Part shown: one piece after another, positions 52,901 through 61,475 of the stretch
Layout: each line of letters starts with the position of its first letter
Position numbering within the stretch: the first letter of the stretch is position 1
NCBI GenBank assembly: GCA_036259835.1
Contig: DATABA010000025.1
Location: 1 to 64,000, forward strand
DNA: 64,000 nt
DNA from: JALYGK01 sp036259835
GTDB taxonomy: Bacteria; Actinomycetota; UBA4738
Reading direction: 5' to 3'
Made by a program: the position numbers and the translations under genes
Notes under the pieces: model-generated
Database searches by the model: none
What the model was told of the DNA's origin: nothing
What the model saw: only the letters and a program-made list of their open reading frames with translations

Positions 52901-53196
52901 GCCGGTCGGTCGGCCGTTGCTTCAGTGCGAGCTTCGGTCCGAGGCTCGGCGGGAGCCTGTGCCGCGGCTGCGGCCTCCGCGCGCTCGCGCCGGGTTCTCC
53001 CGGTGAGGAAGCCCCAGATCCGACGCCAGAACATCTTGATTGCGAGTCCCGCTCCCAGGATCGCGCCGATCGTGACCTGGAAGAGGAAGCTGCCGCTCGC
53101 GGGATCGATGTAGGCGTTGGCGTTCGGCACCGTGATGAGCGAGAAGTACAGGAAGAAAAGGGTGCCCCAGCGAATTTGTGATCTCCGGTTGCTCAT
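52897..53196 (-). CDS. Small membrane protein (YIDPxxG type)
   Basis: A 99-residue protein with two hydrophobic segments: a first helix or signal (WGTLFFLYFSLITVPNANA), then AYIDPASGSFLFQVTIGAILGAGLAIKMFWRRIWGF in parts, and a long Ala/Glu/Arg-rich tail. Small proteins with YIDPxxGS and WRRI occur beside surface-polysaccharide methyltransferase genes in other bacteria. First gene of the operon; promoter region is 53197-53311, shared with the divergent protease. Confidence 0.65.
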   Translation of the reverse strand: MSNRRSQIRWGTLFFLYFSLITVPNANAYIDPASGSFLFQVTIGAILGAGLAIKMFWRRIWGFLTGRTRRERAEAAAAAQAPAEPRTEARTEATADRPA

Positions 53197-53311
53197 GGCG
53201 ATGCTCCTGCCTCGACGGTTACATTTTGACGCTACAGAAAGAGCCAGCTGAGGAGCCGGCCACTATGACGGCGGATTTTATCAGAGGTTCCGGTCTGACT
53301 CACTCGACACG

Positions 53312-54493
53312 GTGTCTACCGAGCTAGACCTGAACTCGTTCACGCCCGAGGAGGTAGATCGGGCGCGTCGATACCACCGCCCCCTGTATCGGACCTTTCT
53401 GATCGACGTGCTGCTCTCGTTCGGCACTCTGGGCGTCCTGGCATTTTCCGGATGGGGCGACGCGCTGTATCGGGTGATCGAGGCGCCGTGGGGGGCTCGG
53501 ACGATCGCCTTCACCGCTCTGACCGTCACCATCTCGAGCTTCGTGCGAATGCCGGTCTCCTTCTGGCGAGGGTACATTCACGAGAAGAAATGGGGCTTTT
53601 CGACGCAGACCGTCGGAGGCTGGCTCACCGACCGTCTCAAGGGTCTGGCCGTCGGTGTGGTCCTGAGCTCCCTGATGATCGTCGGATTTGTCGCCCTGGC
53701 GAGATGGTTTCCACGTTCCTGGGTGGTCGTGACGGCAATTGCCGGTGCGGTGTTCGTCCTCTTGTTGAGCTTCGTCGCGCCAGTAATCCTGGAGCCGATC
53801 TTCAACAAGTTCCGGCCGTTGCACGATGAGCGCCAGGCGGAGGAGCTACGCGCGTTGGCCGTTCGGGCGGGAGTCCCGGTCCGAGACGTTCTGGTGTCCG
53901 ACGCGAGTCGCCGAACCAAGAAGGAGAACGCGTACGTCTCCGGCTTGGGGAAGACCCGAAGGGTCGTGCTCTACGACACGCTGCTGGCACGAGCCGATCC
54001 GAGGCAGACCTCACTGGTGGTGGCCCACGAGCTCGGTCACCGGCGGCGTAGGCACGTGGCGAAGGGGACCGTCCTCGGAATGCTGAGCATGGCGGCCGGC
54101 GTCCTCGTTCTCTGGGCGACGTTGTCGTTCGAACCCATCCTGAGCGCCATCGGCGCGACCAGTGCGGGCGACCCCCGAGTCGTCCCTTTCGTGCTGCTCG
54201 CGGGCGGAATGCTTCAGTTTCTCGCGCTGCCTTTCGAGAGCTGGCTGTCGAGGAGTTGGGAGCGCGATGCCGATCGTTTTTCTCTCGAGCTCACCGGTGA
54301 CCTGGAAGTGTTCGAGCGGTCCCACCGTGAATTGGCCGTTTCCAACCTGTCCGACCTGGATCCGCCGAGGCTCCTTTACCTCATGGCGTTTACCCATCCG
54401 ACTCCGCCCGAGCGAATCGCCTCGGCCCGCCGGTGGGCGCGAACGCTTCGGCGCGGCGGCGTCAGCGAGCCGAACCGTCCCACCACAGCGTGA
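53312..54493 (+). CDS. M48-family (Ste24/CAAX-type) membrane metalloprotease
   Basis: A 393-residue protein from GTG 53312. It has several membrane helices, the segment PIFNKFRPLHDERQAEEL, NAYVSGLGKTRRVVLYDTLL, the zinc site HELGH, and the later ligand in SWERDADRFSLEL. This is the CAAX-prenyl-protease-1 branch of M48. In bacteria it takes part in membrane protein quality control. Its 3' end overlaps the convergent methyltransferase gene by 32 bases. Confidence 0.9.
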   Translation: MSTELDLNSFTPEEVDRARRYHRPLYRTFLIDVLLSFGTLGVLAFSGWGDALYRVIEAPWGARTIAFTALTVTISSFVRMPVSFWRGYIHEKKWGFSTQTVGGWLTDRLKGLAVGVVLSSLMIVGFVALARWFPRSWVVVTAIAGAVFVLLLSFVAPVILEPIFNKFRPLHDERQAEELRALAVRAGVPVRDVLVSDASRRTKKENAYVSGLGKTRRVVLYDTLLARADPRQTSLVVAHELGHRRRRHVAKGTVLGMLSMAAGVLVLWATLSFEPILSAIGATSAGDPRVVPFVLLAGGMLQFLALPFESWLSRSWERDADRFSLELTGDLEVFERSHRELAVSNLSDLDPPRLLYLMAFTHPTPPERIASARRWARTLRRGGVSEPNRPTTA

Positions 54494-55304
54494 CCAACGG
54501 AAGCGGCGGGAACCCGACCCCCTGGTCGCCCTCGACGAGCCTATCGGCGATGGCCGCGTCGATCTCCGGATCGCGATCTGCCGAAAGGCACAGGCGGCGC
54601 CGGACGAACGCGACCACGTCTTCGCGTGAGGCGAATCCGGTGATGGTCTCCGGGGTCCAGTCTTCTCGCTGAGGCACCACACCCAGTTCCCTCAACACGG
54701 CGACGGCATCGTCCGCAGTTGGGGTGTCGGGACGCCGAATACCGTGGAACTGCGTCCACAGGTCGTTGAGGCGCCGCAGGGGATGGTGAAGTGTGAGTTC
54801 GGCGACGACTCGCTTCTTCGCGTGGTCGGTGAGGCGAGCGACGAACTTCGCCAGGTCCGGCGCGTTGTAGAAAACGTGATGACAGACCACGACATCCGCA
54901 ACAGGGGTGTGGCCGGCGACCTCAGGCCAGTTCCCCTCGATCACGGAGACGGCGGCGCCGGTTTTCTCGGCTCGTCGGCGGAACTCTCGGAGCATGTCGG
55001 GCGATGGATCGACGCCGATGAGTCGGGAGGCGCGGGAGGCAAGGGGGAGTGAGGCCGCCCCACCGCCGCAGCCGACATCCACGACCGACCCGCGCTCGGG
55101 TAACGCTTCCATCGCTCGTCCATTCGACGGGCTGGGCTCGGTCGCCGCATGCGAATGGTCGGCTCGTCTGGCGAAGAGCCCGGCCGGAAAGCCCCACGGT
55201 GATTCCGGGGCGGCGTTGAGGATGGCTTCAGGGATCGCCCACTTCTCCAGCGACTCAGCCCATTGCCGAGCCGCCCTCATTTCGGGTGCACCACTCGCGC
55301 TCAC
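54462..55304 (-). CDS. Class I SAM methyltransferase
   Basis: A 280-residue protein from GTG 55304, overlapping the thioesterase stop (GTGA). Motif I is VVDVGCGGGAASLPLA, motif II GVDPSPDML, then VVCHHVFYNAPDLAKFV. The N-terminal 80 residues and the C-terminal DPEIDAAIADRLVEG region are not diagnostic. Substrate unknown. Ends inside the convergent M48 gene. Confidence 0.8.
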   Translation of the reverse strand: MSASGAPEMRAARQWAESLEKWAIPEAILNAAPESPWGFPAGLFARRADHSHAATEPSPSNGRAMEALPERGSVVDVGCGGGAASLPLASRASRLIGVDPSPDMLREFRRRAEKTGAAVSVIEGNWPEVAGHTPVADVVVCHHVFYNAPDLAKFVARLTDHAKKRVVAELTLHHPLRRLNDLWTQFHGIRRPDTPTADDAVAVLRELGVVPQREDWTPETITGFASREDVVAFVRRRLCLSADRDPEIDAAIADRLVEGDQGVGFPPLPLVTLWWDGSAR

Positions 55305-55780
55305 CCCGTAACGAGGCTTTCGCCCGGTTGGGGCCCGGATTCCAGAAGCAGCTGTCTGTATTCATCGGGCCACGGGACGGGACGGCCACCCGCGCGATCG
55401 AGGAGTACGGCGACCGCCGTTCCCTCCGCGGCGACGCTTCCGGCAGAGCTCATCCGAAACGCGTACGTCACGGACGAACGACCGACCGCGGCGATGGCGA
55501 ATTCGATGTCGACCAGGTCCTTGTGTCGAAGCCCCTTTCTGAACTCCGCGGAGATGCGGACGCGGGGCATTCGCCCGTAGATCTCGTTCAGGATGCCCAG
55601 TCGTTGAAGCAGCGCCGTCTCGGCAACCTCGATCCACCGAAACACCGCGGTGTTGTGCCAGTACCCCGAGGCGTCGGTATCGCTCCACTCGATACGTCGT
55701 TGGACGGTGATTCTGGCGTGCGTCGCTGCGTCGGAAGCGTCGGGTGCGGATGTCCGATCTTCCGCGGAGGGCATCCTCAT
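55301..55780 (-). CDS. Hotdog-fold acyl-CoA thioesterase (YbgC/4HBT type)
   Basis: A 159-residue protein starting at ATG 55780 (a second ATG is two codons on). The hotdog signature is clear: RIEWSDTDASGYWHNTAVFRWIEVAE in parts, with the catalytic-type aspartate in SDTDASGYWHN, then PRVRISAEFRKGLRHKDLVDI. It hydrolyses acyl- or aroyl-CoA esters. Its neighbours on the right are CoA-linked aromatic degradation genes, to which it is divergent. Confidence 0.82.
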   Translation of the reverse strand: MRMPSAEDRTSAPDASDAATHARITVQRRIEWSDTDASGYWHNTAVFRWIEVAETALLQRLGILNEIYGRMPRVRISAEFRKGLRHKDLVDIEFAIAAVGRSSVTYAFRMSSAGSVAAEGTAVAVLLDRAGGRPVPWPDEYRQLLLESGPQPGESLVTG

Positions 55781-55823
55781 CGCGGCTATTGTTACCAGTC
55801 CAGACACGCCGAGAGGTGACATC

Positions 55824-56666
55824 GTGCGCGTGGGCATTGGACTGCCGAGTGCGATTCCGGGCACTGCGGGTGAGCGCATCGTCGAGTGGGCACGGCGAGC
55901 CGACGAGGGGCCGTTCTCGAGCGTTGGCGTGTTGGACCGAATCGCATACGACAGCTTCGACCCCCTTATCTCACTCACCGCAGCGGCGGCCGTTACCAGC
56001 CGAATCAAATTGGTGACGATGGTCGTGATCGCTCCCCTCAGAACGACGGCGGTGTTGGCGAAAGAGGCGGCGTCGCTCGACGCGATATCCGGAGGGAGGT
56101 TCGTCCTGGGATTGGGGATCGGTGCCAGGGCGGACGACTACACCGTCTCGGGCCTGGAGACGAAGGAGCGGGGGCAACGGCTTGCGGAGCAGCTGCTGGC
56201 TCTGAAGACGTACTGGGAAGACGACCGTGTAGGGCCCCATTCGGGTCCCTCCGGCGGCCCGTTGCTGTTGGCCGGCGGGCAGAGCGGAGAGGCGTTCGCT
56301 CGAATGGCACGGTATGCGGACGGGTACGTGCACGGCGGCGGGCCGCCCCGGGCGTTCGCCAGCGCCGCGTCGCGAGCCCGCGCCGCATGGTCGGAGTTCG
56401 GCCGGCCGGGACAGCCGGCGCTCTGGGGCCAGGGCTACTTCGCCCTGGGGCAGGAGGCCGAACTGCCGGGAGGCGATTACCTCCGCGATTACTACGCCTT
56501 CACGGGCCCCTTCGCGGAGAAGGTGGCTGCGGCCAACCTCACCACACCTCAGGCGGTGATCGATTTCGTGCGGGGCTACGAGGAGGCGGGCTGCGACGAG
56601 CTCGTCCTTCTGCCGACGGTTCCCGACGCGAACCAGATCGATCGGCTGGCCGACGTCATCGGGTGA
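55824..56666 (+). CDS. LLM-class (probably F420-dependent) oxidoreductase
   Basis: A 280-residue luciferase-like protein from GTG 55824 with GAGAGGTG upstream. Motifs: VRVGIGLPSAIPG, LTAAAAVTSRIKLVTMVVIAPLR in parts, LDAISGGRFVLGLGIGARADDY in parts, and GPLLLAGGQSGEAFARMARYADGYVHGGG in parts. Slightly short for the family. It precedes the bifunctional monooxygenase by 23 bases and is probably in the same operon. Confidence 0.85.
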   Translation: MRVGIGLPSAIPGTAGERIVEWARRADEGPFSSVGVLDRIAYDSFDPLISLTAAAAVTSRIKLVTMVVIAPLRTTAVLAKEAASLDAISGGRFVLGLGIGARADDYTVSGLETKERGQRLAEQLLALKTYWEDDRVGPHSGPSGGPLLLAGGQSGEAFARMARYADGYVHGGGPPRAFASAASRARAAWSEFGRPGQPALWGQGYFALGQEAELPGGDYLRDYYAFTGPFAEKVAAANLTTPQAVIDFVRGYEEAGCDELVLLPTVPDANQIDRLADVIG

Positions 56667-56689
56667 GGCCTATGGGACGCCGGGGACCG

Positions 56690-58828
56690 ATGCGAATCGT
56701 GACCGTGGGAGGAGGTCCCGCCGGTCTGTATTTCAGCCTCCTCGCGAAGAAGGTCAACCCCGATCACGACGTTCGCGTCGTCGAACGGAATCCTCCCGAT
56801 GCGACCTATGGGTGGGGCGTGGTGTTCTCCGAAGAGACACTCGGGGCGCTGCGCGACGCCGACCGCCCGACGTACGACGAAATCGTCGAGGCGTTCGCCA
56901 AGTGGAATGCCATCGACGTCCATTTTCGAGGCGAGACGATTCGTTCGAGAGGCCATGTGTTCTCGGGGATCTCCCGGAAGACGCTGCTCGGCATTCTCCA
57001 GCGCCGATGCAGCGAGCTGGGGGTCCACCTCGAGTTCGAACGTGAGGTCGTCGACCTGGAGGAATTCGAGGGCGCCGACCTGGTCGTCGGCGCGGACGGC
57101 GTGAACAGCCGCCTCCGGAGACGGTTCAAGAGCGACTTCGTTCCTGCGGTTCGCGAACACAGCACGAAATACATCTGGTTCGGAACCGACGTCGCGTTCA
57201 AGGCGTTCACGTTCATCTTTCGTCAGAACGAGCACGGACTCTTCCAGGTCCACGCATATCCCTTCGACGCGACGACAAGTACGTTCATCGTCGAGTGCCA
57301 CGAGTCAACCTGGCGTAAGGCCGGGCTGGACGAGGCAAATGAAGAGGAGAGCATCGCGTTCTGCGAGAAGCTCTTCGCCGACGACCTGGGCGGGCACTCG
57401 CTGCTGTCGAACCGGTCCATCTGGGTCAGCTTCCTCACGCTCAAGAACGAAGCGTGGCACCGTGGAAACGTGGTGCTGCTCGGTGATGCCGTGCACACCG
57501 CTCACTTCACCATCGGGTCGGGAACCAAGCTCGCGATGGAGGACTCGATCGCCCTCGTGGAGGCGCTTGAACACGAGGACGACCTTGGTGCGGCTCTGGT
57601 CCGATACGAACTGGAGCGCCAGCCCGTCGTCGAGCGCCTCCAGGAGGCGGCGCTGGAAAGCGCGCGGTACTTCGAGAACGTGAAGCGCTACGCCAACTTC
57701 GAGCCGATGCAGTTCGCGTTCAATCTGCTGACTCGCAGTGGGCGGATCACCCATCTCGAGCTCCAGAGGCGTGATCCGAAGTTCATCAGCTCGGTGGACG
57801 CGTGGTTCGCCGGCAAGGATACGGGCGCGGCTGAAAGCGGATCGAACGTGGTTGTCGCGCCTCCGCCGATGTTCCAACCGCTTCTGATTCGAGACATCGA
57901 GTTGGCGAATCGCGTCGTCGTTTCCTCGCCCGGAGAAGAAACATCCGTCGACGGGCTACTTACGGACGCCGAGCGCGACCGGTTGATGACGGCGGGCAGG
58001 GCTGGGGGAGGTCTTGTTCGAACCGATTTCGTGGCCGTTTCGGCTCATGGGCGCATCACGCCCGGCACGCCAGGCCTCTATCGCGACGAGCATGTCGAAC
58101 CGTGGGCGGACGTCGTGCGAGCGGTCCATGACTCGGGGTCGCGCGCCGGTGTGGTGATCGGCCACGCCGGCGCACGAGGCGCGACGCGGCCGCGCCAGGA
58201 GGGCGTTGACCGGCCACTTCGGGAGGGCGCATGGCCGCTGCTCGCCGCATCACCGATCCCGTACACGAAAGTGAGCCAGCGGCCCCACGAACTGCAAGAA
58301 AAGATGGACGATGTGCTCGAGGACTTCATCTCCGCGGCGAATCGAGCCGTCGAAGCGGGATTCGATGTCCTGGAGCTGCACATGGGGCATGGCTATCTCC
58401 TGGCAACCTTCGTTTCGCCGCTCACCAATCGCCGAACGGACGAGTATGGAGGAAGCTTCGAGAACCGGATTCGCTTCCCGTTGCGAGTGTTCGACGCGAT
58501 CCGTGAGGTCTGGCCCGAAAGTCGGGTTCTGGCCGCGTGCGTCACCGCGAGCGACTGGCGGCGCGGAGGAACGAAGCCAGATGACGCCGTGGAGCTGGCG
58601 ACAGTTCTCAAGGAGCGCGGCTGCGACTTGATCCACGTTGTGGCCGGACAGACGACGGTTCGTGACACACCGAACTACGGACGGCTCTTCCTCGCCCAGT
58701 TCAGCGATCAGATTCGGAACGAAGCCGACGTTCCCACGATTGTCGGCGGCAACATCACGACCGCGGACGACGCGAACACTATCCTCGCGGCCGGTCGTGC
58801 TGACCTCTGCATCCTTACACCGCAGTAG
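56690..58828 (+). CDS. Salicylyl/anthraniloyl-CoA-type bifunctional flavoprotein, C-terminus missing
   Basis: A 712-residue fusion. Residues 1-375 form a class A FAD monooxygenase (MRIVTVGGGPAGLYFSLLAK, GWGVVFSEETL, GADGVNSRLRR, VLLGDAVHTAHFTIGSGTKLAMED). Residues 390-712 are an old-yellow-enzyme barrel (GHAGARGATRPRQEGVD, AGFDVLELHMGHGYLLATF, SPLTNRRTDEYGGSFENR). Such enzymes hydroxylate and partly reduce aroyl-CoA rings. Related proteins continue about 50 residues past GRADLC with a GRPHL block; here the frame stops at LCILTPQ, so the last barrel strand and helix are absent. An ATG at 56672 could add six residues. The next gene is also broken. Confidence 0.83.
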   Translation: MRIVTVGGGPAGLYFSLLAKKVNPDHDVRVVERNPPDATYGWGVVFSEETLGALRDADRPTYDEIVEAFAKWNAIDVHFRGETIRSRGHVFSGISRKTLLGILQRRCSELGVHLEFEREVVDLEEFEGADLVVGADGVNSRLRRRFKSDFVPAVREHSTKYIWFGTDVAFKAFTFIFRQNEHGLFQVHAYPFDATTSTFIVECHESTWRKAGLDEANEEESIAFCEKLFADDLGGHSLLSNRSIWVSFLTLKNEAWHRGNVVLLGDAVHTAHFTIGSGTKLAMEDSIALVEALEHEDDLGAALVRYELERQPVVERLQEAALESARYFENVKRYANFEPMQFAFNLLTRSGRITHLELQRRDPKFISSVDAWFAGKDTGAAESGSNVVVAPPPMFQPLLIRDIELANRVVVSSPGEETSVDGLLTDAERDRLMTAGRAGGGLVRTDFVAVSAHGRITPGTPGLYRDEHVEPWADVVRAVHDSGSRAGVVIGHAGARGATRPRQEGVDRPLREGAWPLLAASPIPYTKVSQRPHELQEKMDDVLEDFISAANRAVEAGFDVLELHMGHGYLLATFVSPLTNRRTDEYGGSFENRIRFPLRVFDAIREVWPESRVLAACVTASDWRRGGTKPDDAVELATVLKERGCDLIHVVAGQTTVRDTPNYGRLFLAQFSDQIRNEADVPTIVGGNITTADDANTILAAGRADLCILTPQ

Positions 58829-58845
58829 CTCCTGCTGATCCCGCC

Positions 58846-59285
58846 ATGGTCACGGTCAAGGGGAGCATCCATATCGATCGACCGGTCGAAGACGTCTATT
58901 CGTTCGCCGTGAAGCCGGAGAATGTTCCACTCTGGAGCGCTGTGCCCCTGGAAGCCCGACGTCGCGAGGCCCGGTCGACGTCGGCACGACCGCCTCCTTC
59001 GTGAACACGTAATTGGGACGGCGAATCAGGGCTGACTTCGAGGTCACCGAGTTCGAACCGAATCGCCGATTCTGTTCGAGGACGACGTCCGCGCCGTTCC
59101 CCGTCAGCAACACAATGACCTTCGAGCGAATAGAAGCCGGAACTCGGATGACGCAGACGATCGAAGCCAACTCTCGCGGCTTCTTCAAGGTTGCCGAACC
59201 GATCCTGCATCTGGTTGGTGCTAGGGAGCTGAGGAAGTCCCTGGTGAAGCTCAAGGACCTGCTCGAGAGACGGCCGGTCTCCTAG
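58846..59285 (+). pseudogene. SRPBCC/polyketide-cyclase-like gene, frameshifted
   Basis: From ATG 58846 the frame reads MVTVKGSIHIDRPVEDVYSF and then LWSAVPLEARRRE, a normal SRPBCC start. It loses phase at about 58968: GAG GGC appears as GAGGC, a one-base deletion. The other frame continues as GPVDVGTTASFV, then meets TAA at 59010-59012, and resumes as LGRRIRADFEVTEFEPNRRF to the normal end at 59285. So there is one frameshift and one in-frame stop. It is a decayed gene or a sequencing artefact. The family binds hydrophobic small molecules. Confidence 0.8.
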
Positions 59286-59761
59286 CCTTCCTCCGTCGGC
59301 TCGAGCACGAAGACGTTCACCTTGCGGCCGCTTCGCTCCCGGTACGTTTCGTAGGCTGGCCAGATCTTCTGGAGTTCGGGCCACAGACGACGCTCTTCGT
59401 CCTCGCCTGCAACACGGGCCCGATACACGCCGCGTTCTCGTCCAGCCTGAACCCATGCCGTTGGGTTGGCCCGCAGGTTGAGCGCCCAATCCGGTTCCCT
59501 CGACTGGCCCCAGTTCGTCCCCGCCACGATGAACCGTGTCTCGTCGCGAACGTAGAGGAGCGGCGTCGTGCGCTTCTTGCCCGTTCGCCTGCCGATAGTC
59601 GTGAGCATGAGGGCGGGGACCCGCGCGAGACGAGCGGTCGCCACCCTGCCACCGGTGGCCCTGTGGAAAAGGCGGTCGATTCTCGGGGCCGTGCGCGATC
59701 CAAGCCATGCGAACCAGCGCGTCCGGGAAAACCGCTTGATCGAGGCGGGGATCCAACCCAC
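59282..59761 (-). CDS. F420-type (Ddn-like) nitroreductase family protein
   Basis: A 159-residue protein; GTG 59761 gives the usual length and first helix (IPASIKRFSRTRWFAWLGSR in parts). The start is uncertain because no ribosome site is clear. Family strings: MLTTIGRRTGKKRTTPLLYV, FIVAGTNWGQSREPDWALNLRANP in parts, and WPELQKIWPAYETYRERSGR in parts. Deazaflavin nitroreductases use F420H2 to reduce quinones or nitro compounds. The 3' end overlaps the pseudogene end by four bases. Confidence 0.82.
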   Translation of the reverse strand: MGWIPASIKRFSRTRWFAWLGSRTAPRIDRLFHRATGGRVATARLARVPALMLTTIGRRTGKKRTTPLLYVRDETRFIVAGTNWGQSREPDWALNLRANPTAWVQAGRERGVYRARVAGEDEERRLWPELQKIWPAYETYRERSGRKVNVFVLEPTEEG

Positions 59762-59787
59762 GGACGCCAGTGACGGGATGGTTCGAG

Positions 59788-60009
59788 CTAGGCGCCGAGC
59801 TCGTAGACCTGCCCCGGGTCCATGTCCAGGCCGTTCATGACCTGCCACAGCGCCGCCAGCGCCTTGATCGTGTTCCTTTCTTCGAACGGAGACAGCTCGT
59901 CGCGGTGTCCCATCAGTACGTTGGACAGTATTCGGTAGGCCTCGACCAGTTTTTGCTCGGCTTCGTTCAGGTCCGCGCCGGTCACGTCCTTCATCCGCTC
60001 TTTCATCAC
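59788..60009 (-). CDS. Small helical protein, unknown
   Basis: A 73-residue acidic helical protein (DLNEAEQKLVEAYRILSNVL, ALAALWQVMNGLDMDPGQVY). ATG 60009 overlaps the upstream ligase stop (TGATGA), so it is translated with the ligase. I do not recognise it. It could be a small partner of the ligase or of the nitroreductase downstream. Confidence 0.6.
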   Translation of the reverse strand: MMKERMKDVTGADLNEAEQKLVEAYRILSNVLMGHRDELSPFEERNTIKALAALWQVMNGLDMDPGQVYELGA

Positions 60010-61367
60010 GCTTGCCCCCTCGCCTGTCCTTCGGTTCCTATCACCGTCCGTTCGTCGAGCACTCGCTTTGCCTTCAGCTCGAACCGGGGGAGTGACTCGT
60101 TCTCGACTTGTCGAACCCCGAAACGCAGGTTCTCGTGCGCCTCGGCCAATCGCCGCCCGAGCTCCGACGTGATTCCCCCCGCGTCGGCCTTCTCGTCAGG
60201 GATCTCGACCAGAACTTCGATCTCGTCGCGGATCCCTTCAGCGGTGAACAGATGAATTTGGAACTCGTCGATCTCGGAGAACTCGCGAACGATGGCCTCG
60301 ACCGCGCGTGGGTAGACGTTCGTTCCTCGCACGAGCTTCATGTCGTCGACTCGCCCGCGGATGCCACCTTCGTACAGGTCGAAGGTTCGTCCGCAGGTGC
60401 AGGTCGAGCCTGGAACCTTCACCACGAAGTCGCGGGTTCGGTACCGAAGCACGGGGATGAAGCCACGTCCGAACGAGGTGACGACTCGCTCGCCCATCTC
60501 GCCGTAGGGGACCGGCGCATCGCCTTCCGGATCGAGGACCTCTTCGATGTAGTGGTCCTCGATGATGTGCGTGCCGCCGGGTTGCCGGTCGCACTCGAAG
60601 ATCATGATCGTGCCGAGCTCGGTCATGCCGGCGGTGTCTCCTGCCGCGGCTCCCCACTGCTCCTGGATGAGCTCTTTCGTGGCCGGGATGGACCCGGCCG
60701 GCTCGCCCGAAAGGATCAGCCGCTTCACCGGACTGTTCGGTAGGTCCAACCCAAGCTGTCGCGCTTCCTGCGCCATCCGAAGGGCGTACGTCGGCGTGGA
60801 GGCGACCACGGTGGCTCCCATCTCGACGATCTGCTTCACGCGCTGGTCCGTGGTCATTGCTCCGCCGGGCAGGACCAGGCAGCCGAGCTTCTCGCTGGCG
60901 TAGTGCAGGCCCCAGAAACCGATGAACGTGCTGTAGCCGAACGCCACGAACATGGTGTCGGCCGGACGGACGCCGAAGCCCCACAGGCCGTAGCACCACA
61001 TCTCGGCGATCCACTCCCAGTCCTTCATCGAGTCGAGCACGCGGATGGGTGTCTTGCCGGTGGTTCCCGAAGTCGTGTGGTACCGGATGGCGGCGTCAAC
61101 CGGCGCGGCGACGTTCGTCCCGTACGGCGGCTCCTGGACCTGGCCCTCCATCCAGTCATCTCGCGTCATCAGCGGGATTCGCCGGATGTCGTCCAGGGAG
61201 TTGATCGAATCGGCGGTCACTCCTGCGTCCCGAAGGCGTTTCGCCTGCCACGGCACCTGCGAGTCGGCCCACTCGACCAGGTGGCGAAGCTTTCGAACCT
61301 GGAGCGCCTCGATCTGCTCCCGCGGCATGGTTTCGTGTCGCGGATTCCAGTACGGAGTGTCGTTCAT
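60006..61367 (-). CDS. Phenylacetate-CoA-ligase-like AMP-forming ligase
   Basis: A 453-residue PaaK-type adenylate-forming enzyme. ATG 61367 has GGAGGATC upstream. Motifs: the P-loop YHTTSGTTGKTPIRVLDS, GDTAGMTELGTIMIFEC, RYRTRDFV, and the cysteines of CTCGR, then RGRVDDMKLVRGTNVYPRAVE in parts. It makes an aryl- or acyl-CoA. Together with the monooxygenase and beta-oxidation genes nearby it could activate an aromatic acid such as salicylate, anthranilate or phenylacetate. Confidence 0.88.
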   Translation of the reverse strand: MNDTPYWNPRHETMPREQIEALQVRKLRHLVEWADSQVPWQAKRLRDAGVTADSINSLDDIRRIPLMTRDDWMEGQVQEPPYGTNVAAPVDAAIRYHTTSGTTGKTPIRVLDSMKDWEWIAEMWCYGLWGFGVRPADTMFVAFGYSTFIGFWGLHYASEKLGCLVLPGGAMTTDQRVKQIVEMGATVVASTPTYALRMAQEARQLGLDLPNSPVKRLILSGEPAGSIPATKELIQEQWGAAAGDTAGMTELGTIMIFECDRQPGGTHIIEDHYIEEVLDPEGDAPVPYGEMGERVVTSFGRGFIPVLRYRTRDFVVKVPGSTCTCGRTFDLYEGGIRGRVDDMKLVRGTNVYPRAVEAIVREFSEIDEFQIHLFTAEGIRDEIEVLVEIPDEKADAGGITSELGRRLAEAHENLRFGVRQVENESLPRFELKAKRVLDERTVIGTEGQARGQA

Positions 61368-61475
61368 CGTTGATCCTCCATGTGCTCCCGCTAACCCCCG
61401 TGCGGCGCCGCGGTGGGGCAAACGCCCGCGGCAGCATCCTAGCGAGTGCCGTTCGGGCGTGATATACGCAGGTAG

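Noticed and set aside
55886..56689. Fusion of the monooxygenase to an upstream 268-residue extension
   Set aside because: The extension is an out-of-frame reading of the LLM oxidoreductase gene; the FAD fingerprint begins right at ATG 56690.
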